Source: CAJCJE01 sp036494465 | GTDB lineage: Bacteria; Actinomycetota; Actinomycetes; Mycobacteriales; Pseudonocardiaceae | Direction of reading: 5' to 3' | DNA length: 64,000 nt | NCBI GenBank assembly: GCA_036494465.1 | Contig: DASXOJ010000096.1 | Coordinates: 1-64,000 of the forward strand | Shown here: one piece after another, positions 25,297 to 32,566 of the stretch | Layout: the number at the start of each line of letters is the position of its first letter | Numbering within the stretch: the stretch's first letter is position 1 | Program-made: the position numbers and the translations under genes | The notes under the pieces: generated by a model | The model's database searches: none | What the model saw: the letters and a program-made list of their open reading frames with translations, nothing else | Told to the model about the DNA's origin: nothing

Positions 25297-26244
25297 TCAT
25301 GCGGGGACCGCCGCGTGTTCCCAGGCGACCCAGGGTTCGGCGTGGAAGTACTGCACGGACACGGCTTCGCCGGCATCTTTGATGGTCGACTGGAGCACGC
25401 CGAGGCGGCGTGGCAGCTCGTGCAGCAGGTCGTCGGGCCGCAGGAACTCCAGTTCGCTGCGGGCCCGGCCGAGCAGGCGCAGCGCCTCGGGTTTGTCGTT
25501 CTCCCACGACTCGGTGCGGCCCGCGATCTGCTCCAGACACGTTTCGGCCTGGCGCAGCGCGTAGAACACCGAGCGCGGGAACAGCCGATCCCTGAGCAGG
25601 AACTGCGCGACCAGGCTGGCGTTGAGCAGACCACGGTTCGTCCGCAGGTACGCGTCCTGTGCGCCGGTCGACCGGAGCACCGTCATCCACCCTGGCGAGG
25701 ACGCCTTGTCGCGCACCCGGGACAGCAGCAGCCGCAGCACCATGTCCGCGCGCTCGATCGACCGGCCGAGCACCAGGAAACGCCAGCCGTCGTCGCGACT
25801 CATCGTCGAATCGGCCAGGCCGGCGAACATGGCCGCACGCTCCTCCACGAAAGACAGGAACGCGTGCGGACCAACCCGCCTGCCGTACTTCTCCCGATCC
25901 GGCAGCGCGATCCAGGTCGCGTTCAGGCACTCCCACAGCTCGGTCGACACCACCTCGCGCGCGCCCCGGGTGTTCTCCCTCGCGTCGGTCAGCGAGCCCA
26001 CGATCGACCCGGCGTTGTCCGGGGTATAGGCGACCAGTTCGGTCAGCGACCACACATCCAGCGGCCGGTCCTCCGGCGGGTCGATACCGAGCACGCTGAG
26101 CAGTTGGCGGCTGGCCTGGTCCGGGTCGACGCTGGCGTCTTCGAGCAGTTCGTGCACGGCGACGTTGAGGATGCGCGCCGTGTCGTCGGCGCGTTCCACG
26201 TACCGACCGATCCAGTACAGCGATTCCGCGTTGCGGGCTAGCAC
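25297..26244 (-). CDS. Alpha-E domain protein (DUF403)
   Basis: 315 residues, all-helical. The DUF403 signature is at the N-terminus (MLARNAESLYWIGRYVERAD), with repeated helices including GRSIERADMVLRLLLSRV. It is the constant partner of circularly permuted ATP-grasp proteins; the complex is thought to make or modify a peptide-like product, but the function is not established. It starts 20 bases after the ATP-grasp stop, so the two are surely co-transcribed. The stop is followed by the gap containing the DnaA-box-like pair. Confidence 0.9.
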   Translation of the reverse strand: MLARNAESLYWIGRYVERADDTARILNVAVHELLEDASVDPDQASRQLLSVLGIDPPEDRPLDVWSLTELVAYTPDNAGSIVGSLTDARENTRGAREVVSTELWECLNATWIALPDREKYGRRVGPHAFLSFVEERAAMFAGLADSTMSRDDGWRFLVLGRSIERADMVLRLLLSRVRDKASSPGWMTVLRSTGAQDAYLRTNRGLLNASLVAQFLLRDRLFPRSVFYALRQAETCLEQIAGRTESWENDKPEALRLLGRARSELEFLRPDDLLHELPRRLGVLQSTIKDAGEAVSVQYFHAEPWVAWEHAAVPA

Positions 26245-26264
26245 TTACCGCACCTCCGGTTCGG

Positions 26265-27917
26265 CTATTGCTGTTGCTGCTGTTGGGACGTGGTCGTTTC
26301 CGGCCGGTGTTGTTCGGTGACGATCGTGTCCACATCGGACGATCCGGCCAGCGCGGGCGCGTCCAGTTCGCGTTCGGTCTGCGACGTGCGCGAGGCCAGC
26401 ACCCAGGTGTCCTTCGAACCGCCGCCCTGCGACGAGTTCACCACCAGGCTGCCCTCCGGCAACGCCACTCTGGTCAGCCCACCGGGCAGCACGAACACGC
26501 TCTCGCCGTCGTTGACAGCGAACGGACGCAGGTCAACGTGGCGCGGCGCCAACCGGTCGTCGATCTTGGCGGGCACCGTGGACAGCTGCACCACCGGCTG
26601 CGCGATCCAGCCGCGCGGATTCGCCTTCACGCTGCGCCGAATCTTCGCCAACTCGGCCGGTGACGAATCCGGACCGAACACGATGCCGTAACCACCCGAC
26701 CCCTCCACCGGCTTGATCACCAGTTCGTCGATGTGCTCGACCACGTGCGCGAGCTCCTCCGGCAGCCAACAGCGAAACGTGTCCACGTTGGGCAGCAACG
26801 GCTTCTCACCGAGGTAGTAGCGGACCATGTCCGGCACGTAGGTGTAGATCAGTTTGTCGTCACCGACGCCGTTGCCGATGCCATTGGCCACCACCACGTT
26901 CCCGGCCCGCGCCGCGTTGACCAGTCCCGCGACGCCGAGCACCGAGTCCGGGCGGAACTGCAGCGGGTCGAGGAACTCGTCGTCGATGCGCCCGTAGATG
27001 ACGTGCACCTGGCGTTCGCCCGCAGTGGTGCGGATGTAGACGGTGTTGTCGCGGCAGAACAGGTCCCGCCCCTCGACCAACTCGACGCCCATCTGCCTGG
27101 CCAGCAGCGAATGCTCGAAGTAGGCGGAGTTGTGCACGCCGGGCGTGAGCACCACGATCGACGGCTCGGACACGCTCGGCACCGACGCGCGCAGCGCCCG
27201 CAACAGGTGCACCGCGTAGTCGCCGACCGGCCGGACCCGGTGCTGGGCGAACAGGTCCGGGAAGACCCGCGCCATGGTGCGCCGGTTCTCCATCACGTAC
27301 GAGACTCCGGACGGGCAGCGCAGATTGTCTTCCAGAACACGGAAGGTGCCTGCCTCGTCACGGACGACGTCGACGCCCGCGACGTGGATGCGCACCCCGT
27401 TGGGCGGAGTGATACCGACGACCTCACGGTGGAAGTGCTCGCTGGAGGTGACCAACCGGCGCGGGACGATCCCGTCGCGCAGGATCTTGCCCTCGCCATA
27501 GACGTCCGCCAGGAACGCCTCCAACGCGCGGACCCGCTGGATGACGCCCTTCTCCAGCTTCGTCCATTCCGCCGCCGCGACCACCCTGGGCACCAGGTCG
27601 AGCGGCAGCGGCCGCTCCTGGCCGGACAGGGAGAAGGTGATGCCCTGATCGACCAGGGCGCGTTCGAGCGCTTCTGCCCGCGCGGTCAGGTCGCCGACGT
27701 CAAGGCCGGCGATGGAATCGTGCAACGCCCGGTAGGGACCTCGAACCGTGCCGTCCGGCGCGAACATCTCGTCGTACGCGGACGAGTGCGCGCGGTGAGG
27801 GTCGAGATAGTTGTCGAAGAACTCGCCGGTCCGTCTCCGCACCGAGGCCAAGCGGGCCCGCCGGGGTGAGGTGGGTAATTCTTCGGCCTCGGCGCTTCGC
27901 ATACCGTTCATGGTCAC
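26265..27917 (-). CDS. Circularly permuted type 2 ATP-grasp protein
   Basis: 550 residues. The conserved core is recognisable from GPYRALHDSIAGLDVGDLTAR through VLEDNLRCPSGVSYVMENRR, VVLTPGVHNSAYFEHSLLAR and the ATP-binding VIKPVEGSGGYGIVFGP. Such proteins are predicted to ligate carboxylates to amines, possibly forming a peptide handled by the neighbouring alpha-E and transglutaminase proteins (inference). The start is GTG with a second ATG two codons in. The C-terminus is odd: it ends in a run of about seven glutamines encoded by CAA/CAG repeats immediately before the stop. Confidence 0.9.
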   Translation of the reverse strand: MTMNGMRSAEAEELPTSPRRARLASVRRRTGEFFDNYLDPHRAHSSAYDEMFAPDGTVRGPYRALHDSIAGLDVGDLTARAEALERALVDQGITFSLSGQERPLPLDLVPRVVAAAEWTKLEKGVIQRVRALEAFLADVYGEGKILRDGIVPRRLVTSSEHFHREVVGITPPNGVRIHVAGVDVVRDEAGTFRVLEDNLRCPSGVSYVMENRRTMARVFPDLFAQHRVRPVGDYAVHLLRALRASVPSVSEPSIVVLTPGVHNSAYFEHSLLARQMGVELVEGRDLFCRDNTVYIRTTAGERQVHVIYGRIDDEFLDPLQFRPDSVLGVAGLVNAARAGNVVVANGIGNGVGDDKLIYTYVPDMVRYYLGEKPLLPNVDTFRCWLPEELAHVVEHIDELVIKPVEGSGGYGIVFGPDSSPAELAKIRRSVKANPRGWIAQPVVQLSTVPAKIDDRLAPRHVDLRPFAVNDGESVFVLPGGLTRVALPEGSLVVNSSQGGGSKDTWVLASRTSQTERELDAPALAGSSDVDTIVTEQHRPETTTSQQQQQQ

Positions 27918-28156
27918 CCGGCGAGCCGGTCAAAGGGAATACGGCGAAGTGACGGTGTTGTTAACCAGCCGTCAACCTGCCGATCTTGCTTCTGGCCACC
28001 CCGTACCAGGGCCTACCGATCGCCGGGTTATTCTTACTTGTCGTGCCGTGTGGCGTTCCGCAATGGAGGAAGCCTGCTCAGGCCGGGTGACCGGTGGCAG
28101 GGCCACGACAACACGGTAGGGCGACCACCACCGAAGACTGTCAGGAGAACGGCTGC

Positions 28157-28426
28157 ATGGCCAACATCAAGTCTCAGATCAAGCGGATCCGCACCAACGA
28201 AGCGGCTCGGATGCGCAACAAGTCCGTCAAGTCGTCGGTGAAGACCGCGATCCGCAAGTTCCGCGAGGCTGCGGACGCCGGTGACAAGGACAAGGCGATC
28301 GCCCTGCTCCGCGACGCCAGCCGTCAGCTGGACAAGGCCGCCAGCAAGGGTGTCATCCACACCAACCAGGCCGCCAACAAGAAGTCCGCGATGGCGGCTC
28401 GGGCCAACCAGATCGAACAGGCCTGA
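28157..28426 (+). CDS. rpsT: 30S ribosomal protein S20
   Basis: 89 residues, lysine/arginine-rich helical 16S rRNA-binding protein. It opens with MANIKSQIKRIRTNEAARMR and contains the conserved HTNQAANKKSAMAARANQ near the end. The ATG has AGGAG 9-13 bases upstream; the longer open frame upstream is not coding. It is monocistronic: divergent from the ATP-grasp operon (239-bp spacer presumably holding both promoters) and followed by a strong terminator. Confidence 0.97.
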   Translation: MANIKSQIKRIRTNEAARMRNKSVKSSVKTAIRKFREAADAGDKDKAIALLRDASRQLDKAASKGVIHTNQAANKKSAMAARANQIEQA

Positions 28427-28446
28427 CCAGGTCTTCTGCGTCTTTC

Positions 28447-28482
28447 GATGGCGTCGATCCGCGACTGCGGGTCGACGCCATC
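28447..28482. terminator. Terminator hairpin between rpsT and holA
   Basis: A perfect 11-bp stem, GATGGCGTCGA (28447-28457) with TCGACGCCATC (28472-28482), has a 14-base loop and lies between convergent rpsT and holA. Confidence 0.8.
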
Positions 28483-28512
28483 GGCGTTTCAGGGGCCTTT
28501 GTCAGCGGCTTT

Positions 28513-29493
28513 TCAGCGCTTGCCCGTCGCGGCCACGATGCGTAGCACCGCTCGTTCCAGCGCGTAGTCGAAATCGGCGGCCGCGCCCTTCACGTCCGCG
28601 TTGACCTCGGCGACGACCTGCATGGCGTCGGCAAGCCCCGCCGGAGACCAGGCCCGCGACTGCGCCAGCGCCTTCTTGACCTTCCACGGCGGCATGCCCA
28701 GCTCGCTGGCCAGCTTGAACGGGTCGGCCCGGCCGACCGCGGCCACCCGAGCGACGGTGCGGACGCCGTCCGCGAGCGCGTCCGCGACCAGCACGTGCGG
28801 CACGCCGAGTTGCATGGCCCAGCGCAGCGCCTCCATGGCACCGGCCCGGTCACCGTTCACTGCCTTCTCCGCCACCGCGAACCCGGTCACCTCCGCCCGG
28901 CCCCGGTGATAGCGGCGCACGGCAGGCTCGTCCACGTTGTCGTCCGTGTCCGCGACCAGCTGGGTCGCGGCCGAGGACAGTTCGCGCAGGTCGGAGCCGA
29001 CCGTTTCGAGCAGCGCCAAGACAGCGGCACCGTCGATCTTGCCACCCGCCCTGCGCACCTCGGACCGGATGAAGCTCTCCCGGTCGCCGGGCTTGGTGAC
29101 CTTCGGGCATTCGATGACCTCGGCGCCCGCCTTGCGCAGTGCGGCAGGCAGTTCCTTGGCAGGTTTGCTGCGGCCGCCACCGGAATGCAGCACGGCGAGC
29201 ACGATGCCGTCACCGAGGGATTTCGCCTGGCTGAGGATGGCGTCGGCGATCTCCTTGTTGGCATCCTGGCCGCTGGCCAGCACCACCAACTGGCCCTCAC
29301 CGAACAGCGAGGGACTCAGCAGCTCGATTAACTCGGCCGGGGTGAGGTCGCTCACTTCGTGACGGCGCAGCTCGGCCTGCGGTTCGACCTGGCGAACCTC
29401 GGCCAGTATGTCGTGCACCGAGCGTTCGACCAGGAACTCCTCCTCGCCGACCACCAGCCGCAGCGGATGCGCGAGAGCTGAATCGGATCCCAC
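28513..29493 (-). CDS. holA: DNA polymerase III subunit delta
   Basis: 326 residues; the clamp-loader subunit that opens the beta sliding clamp. Recognisable parts are the N-terminal LRLVVGEEEFLVERSVHDIL, EVIECPKVTKPGDRESFIRSEV, and the C-terminal collar region DPFKLASELGMPPWKVKKALAQS. The GTG at 29493 was selected because the family begins just there and GAGGA lies 8-12 bases upstream; the longer open frame extends beyond without conservation. It converges with rpsT as in mycobacteria. Confidence 0.93.
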   Translation of the reverse strand: MGSDSALAHPLRLVVGEEEFLVERSVHDILAEVRQVEPQAELRRHEVSDLTPAELIELLSPSLFGEGQLVVLASGQDANKEIADAILSQAKSLGDGIVLAVLHSGGGRSKPAKELPAALRKAGAEVIECPKVTKPGDRESFIRSEVRRAGGKIDGAAVLALLETVGSDLRELSSAATQLVADTDDNVDEPAVRRYHRGRAEVTGFAVAEKAVNGDRAGAMEALRWAMQLGVPHVLVADALADGVRTVARVAAVGRADPFKLASELGMPPWKVKKALAQSRAWSPAGLADAMQVVAEVNADVKGAAADFDYALERAVLRIVAATGKR

Positions 29494-29602
29494 CTGGTCA
29501 TCCTCGCACGCCAGCCGGACGGAATCGCGCGTGCCACGTCGTGGTACATGGCTGGCTCGAACCGGCAACGGTGCCGTAGCCTCAAGGACACAACCGAATA
29601 TT

Positions 29603-29740
29603 GCTCATCCAGAGGGGCAGAGGGATCGGCCCGATGAAGCCCCGGCAACCGACATCAGCGATTCTCGACCGACCTGGTCGATGATGGGGACTGGTGTTCA
29701 CGGTGCCAATTCCGACCCGCTATGCGGGAAAGATGAGGAG
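29603..29740 (+). ncRNA. SAM-I (S-box) riboswitch upstream of thrC
   Basis: The RNA has the S-box core in order: CAGAGGGG-CAGAGGGA, GGCCCGATGAAGCCCCGGCA followed by ACC, a variable P3 hairpin, then GGTGCCAATTCC and GGGAAAGATGAG. P1 forms between CTCATC (29604-29609) and GATGAG (29732-29737). The 3' strand of P1 includes the first bases of the AGGAG Shine-Dalgarno (29736-29740) of thrC. S-adenosylmethionine binding would therefore stabilise P1 and hide the ribosome site, which implies translational repression of thrC when SAM is abundant. Confidence 0.9.
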
Positions 29741-29750
29741 ATACCTCGCG

Positions 29751-31022
29751 ATGACGACTCTTGCCAGTGCGCACTCCGATATCAGCACATCCGCTTTTGA
29801 TCTTGGGTTTGCCCGTGCCCTCTCCTGCCGGGAATGCGGCCACCAGACACCGCTCGCCCCGGAATTCGCCTGCGCGGAATGTTTCGGGCCACTTGAGGTG
29901 GCGTACGACTACCCGACGATCACTCGTGAAGAGATCGAAGCAGGCCCGAAGTCGATCTGGCGTTACCGCAAGCTGCTGCCGGTGCCATCCGACGTCACCA
30001 GCATTCCCAACACCGAGCCCGGTTTCACCAGGCTGGTCAAGGCCGACCGGCTCGGCGCCGCGCTCGGCCTGCGCAATCTGTGGGTGAAGGACGACACCGG
30101 CAACCCGACCCACTCCTTCAAGGACCGCGTGGTCGGCGTCGCGCTGGCCGCCGCGCGCCAACTCGGCTTCTCCGTGCTCGCCTGCCCCTCCACCGGCAAC
30201 CTCGCCAACGCGGTCGCCGCAGCGGCTGCCCGCGCGGGTTGGCAGTCGATCGTGCTGATCCCGTCCAACCTGGAAAAGGCGAAGATCCTCACCACCGCCG
30301 TGTACGACGGTGACCTGATCGCGGTCGACGGCAACTACGACGACGTCAACCGGCTGGCCACCGAACTCGCCGCCGAACACGAGGACTGGGCGTTCGTGAA
30401 CGTCAACGTCCGGCCCTACTACGCCGAAGGTTCCAAGACGCTCGGCTACGAAGTCGCCGAACAGCTCGGGTGGCGCCTGCCCGAACAGATCGTGATCCCG
30501 GTCGCCTCCGGTGCACAGTTGACCAAGGTGGACAAGGGTTTCCGCGAACTCGGCGAACTCGGTCTCGTCGAAGCCACGCCCTACAAGGTTTTCGGTGCGC
30601 AGGCCGAAGGGTGCTCGCCGGTTTCCGCCGCGTACAAGGCCGGTGTGGACGTGGTCACCCCGGTTCGCCCGAGCACCATCGTGCGCTCGCTCGCGATCGG
30701 CGCGCCCGCCGACGGCCCGTACGTGCTGGACACCGTGCGTAGGACCGGTGGCGCGGTCGAGGACGTCACCGACGAGGAAGTAGTGGCCGGTATCCGGCTG
30801 CTGGCCAAGACCGAAGGCATCTTCGCGGAGACCGCGGGCGGGACCACCGTGGCGACCGCGAAGAAGCTCGTCGAATCCGGCAAGCTCGACCCGGACGCCG
30901 ACACGGTCCTGCTGATCACCGGTGACGGCCTCAAGACCCTCGATGCGGTGCAGGACCACATCGGTCCGAAGGCGACCGTGGCGCCCTCCACCAAGGCAGT
31001 CCGCGAAGCCCTGGGCCGGTAG
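29751..31022 (+). CDS. thrC: Threonine synthase
   Basis: 423 residues; PLP enzyme converting O-phosphohomoserine to threonine. An N-terminal zinc-ribbon-like pair of CxxC motifs (CRECG and CAECFGPLEV) is followed by the PLP lysine in THSFKDRVV and the phosphate loop CPSTGNLANAVAAAA. The start ATG lies 10 bases after AGGAG at the end of the SAM riboswitch. thrA and thrB are not adjacent, so this is a stand-alone, riboswitch-controlled copy. Control by SAM makes sense because O-phosphohomoserine is the branch point between methionine and threonine in some organisms. Confidence 0.95.
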   Translation: MTTLASAHSDISTSAFDLGFARALSCRECGHQTPLAPEFACAECFGPLEVAYDYPTITREEIEAGPKSIWRYRKLLPVPSDVTSIPNTEPGFTRLVKADRLGAALGLRNLWVKDDTGNPTHSFKDRVVGVALAAARQLGFSVLACPSTGNLANAVAAAAARAGWQSIVLIPSNLEKAKILTTAVYDGDLIAVDGNYDDVNRLATELAAEHEDWAFVNVNVRPYYAEGSKTLGYEVAEQLGWRLPEQIVIPVASGAQLTKVDKGFRELGELGLVEATPYKVFGAQAEGCSPVSAAYKAGVDVVTPVRPSTIVRSLAIGAPADGPYVLDTVRRTGGAVEDVTDEEVVAGIRLLAKTEGIFAETAGGTTVATAKKLVESGKLDPDADTVLLITGDGLKTLDAVQDHIGPKATVAPSTKAVREALGR

Positions 31023-31031
31023 CTCATTTTT

Positions 31032-31063
31032 CGGCCGGACCGCAGTGCGCGGCGGTCCGGCCG
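31032..31063. terminator. Strong hairpin after thrC
   Basis: A perfect 12-bp stem, CGGCCGGACCGC (31032-31043) with GCGGTCCGGCCG (31052-31063), has an 8-base loop starting 9 bases after the thrC stop. The T-run precedes rather than follows the stem. Confidence 0.75.
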
Positions 31064-31142
31064 AGTAACGCCGAAGCCGACAATTCAGATCCTTCCGATG
31101 TCGCCCCGTCCGTGACGACCGTGCGCAGCAGGGGCTGGGGAA

Positions 31143-32060
31143 TTGTCGAATCGTACGAAGCTGGCTATCGGCGCCGGTGTTTTCGCGGTGCTGTTGCTGG
31201 TCGGCGTGGTCTCGTTGGCCGTCGGTTTCGGCGGTCACCCGCAGGCCACGTCGCAAAGCCAGCAGGATGCGGCGACCAGCGCGCTGACTACGGAGCCGCT
31301 GTCGACCGAGTCGACAACACCGGCTGTCACGCTGACCACCGTCCCCACGACAACGGTCCCCGCGACGACCACCACGACCGCGTCGAAGACCACACCCCAG
31401 TACAAGGGCGTCGGCACGATCCCAGCACCGACCCAGCACCCGGTCACGAACGTGCCGCTGCCTCCGCCGCCACACCAGAACCCCGTGCCCGGGTGCACCC
31501 CGACGCACAGCGGCAACCCAGCCGGCAACGCGGACGTCAAGGCCGCCCTGGTCTCGGCGGGCTCCGCGCAACACTGGTCCGGGGTGCAGAACCCGCCGAA
31601 GCAGAACGGCAACACCGATCCGAGCAGCACACCCACCCCGACCGGCCCGGCCGCGCAGATCACCCTGCCAACCAAGCTGGTAGAGGCGATCGCCTGGCAG
31701 GAGAGCGGCTGGCAGTCCGACATCACCTCCTGTGACGGCGGCGTCGGCACCATGCAGGTCATGAGCGCCACCGCGAGCTGGATGAACCAGCGCTTCGGCA
31801 CGTCCTACGACTACAAGACGCTCACCGGCAACGCCGAGATCGGCAGCGAATACCTGGAGTGGCTCGTCGCCTACTTCGGCGAGAACTACTTCGGGTACAA
31901 CTACGATCTGTCCGATCCGGACCTGCTCGGCGCCGTGATCGACGCCTACAACGCGGGCGCGTCCAACGTCGTGTTCACCGGCGGGCACACCGTGCTCAGC
32001 TCGTACGCCAGGAACGTGGAGGCCCTGATGAACCAGCAACCGTGGTCGGCGGGCTCGTAG
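31143..32060 (+). CDS. Membrane-anchored or secreted lytic transglycosylase (SLT domain)
   Basis: 305 residues. An N-terminal hydrophobic helix (LAIGAGVFAVLLLVGVVSLA) is followed by a long Thr/Pro-rich linker (about residues 40-150) that would span the cell wall. The goose-lysozyme-like SLT domain has the catalytic Glu in AIAWQESGW, GVGTMQVM and DAYNAGASNVV. It cleaves peptidoglycan glycan strands. The start is a TTG preceded by GGGG; the exact start is less certain than the domain. Its TAG stop overlaps the GTG of the next gene. Confidence 0.85.
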   Translation: MSNRTKLAIGAGVFAVLLLVGVVSLAVGFGGHPQATSQSQQDAATSALTTEPLSTESTTPAVTLTTVPTTTVPATTTTTASKTTPQYKGVGTIPAPTQHPVTNVPLPPPPHQNPVPGCTPTHSGNPAGNADVKAALVSAGSAQHWSGVQNPPKQNGNTDPSSTPTPTGPAAQITLPTKLVEAIAWQESGWQSDITSCDGGVGTMQVMSATASWMNQRFGTSYDYKTLTGNAEIGSEYLEWLVAYFGENYFGYNYDLSDPDLLGAVIDAYNAGASNVVFTGGHTVLSSYARNVEALMNQQPWSAGS

Positions 32061-32566
32061 TGGCCAACGAGCACGCGGACTGGGAACAGCGGCTGGCCGA
32101 TGCCTGGGCGTCATTGACCCCCGACACCGACGGCGCCGAGTTCCGCGCGCTGATCGACACCGTCGTCGCCGAACTGCCCGAGGGCAGCGCCATCGGCCAA
32201 TTCGAGCGCGCCTGCGCGTTCGACTCGACCGGCCTGCCCGATCGAGCCATTCCGCGCTACCGCACGGCATTGGCGACCGGCCTGACGGGAATCCGCCGCC
32301 GCCGCGCGGTAATCCAGCTGGCGAGTTCGCTGCGCAACGTCGGCCAGCCCGAGGAGAGCGTCACCCTGCTCACCGACGAACTGGCCGCGCCGTCGGATGT
32401 GCTGGACGACGCCGTGCGCGCCTTCCTCGCGTTGGCACTGGCCGATGTCGGCCGCGAGCGTACAGCGATCTCGCTCGCGTTGGGCGCGCTCGCCCCGCAC
32501 CTACCGCGTTACCAGCGTTCGCTCGGCAACTACGCCCGGCTGTTGGTCGAGCCCGAGGATTCGTGA
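32060..32566 (+). CDS. TPR-like helical repeat protein
   Basis: 168 residues, cytoplasmic and helical. The segment from GQFERACAFDSTGLPDRAIP onward has the spacing of tetratricopeptide repeats, as in actinobacterial tetratrico-peptide-repeat annotated proteins of this size. The GTG overlaps the transglycosylase stop (TAGTG), indicating coupling. It converges head-on with comEC, whose stop codon starts at the very next base. Role unknown. Confidence 0.7.
   Translation: MANEHADWEQRLADAWASLTPDTDGAEFRALIDTVVAELPEGSAIGQFERACAFDSTGLPDRAIPRYRTALATGLTGIRRRRAVIQLASSLRNVGQPEESVTLLTDELAAPSDVLDDAVRAFLALALADVGRERTAISLALGALAPHLPRYQRSLGNYARLLVEPEDS

Noticed and set aside
22191..25382. A very long plus-strand open frame (about 1,060 codons) across lepA and the transglutaminase gene
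   Set aside because: It is antisense to clearly conserved genes, is rich in His/Arg/Gln/Val, and has no recognisable domain. Long antisense frames are expected at 70% G+C.
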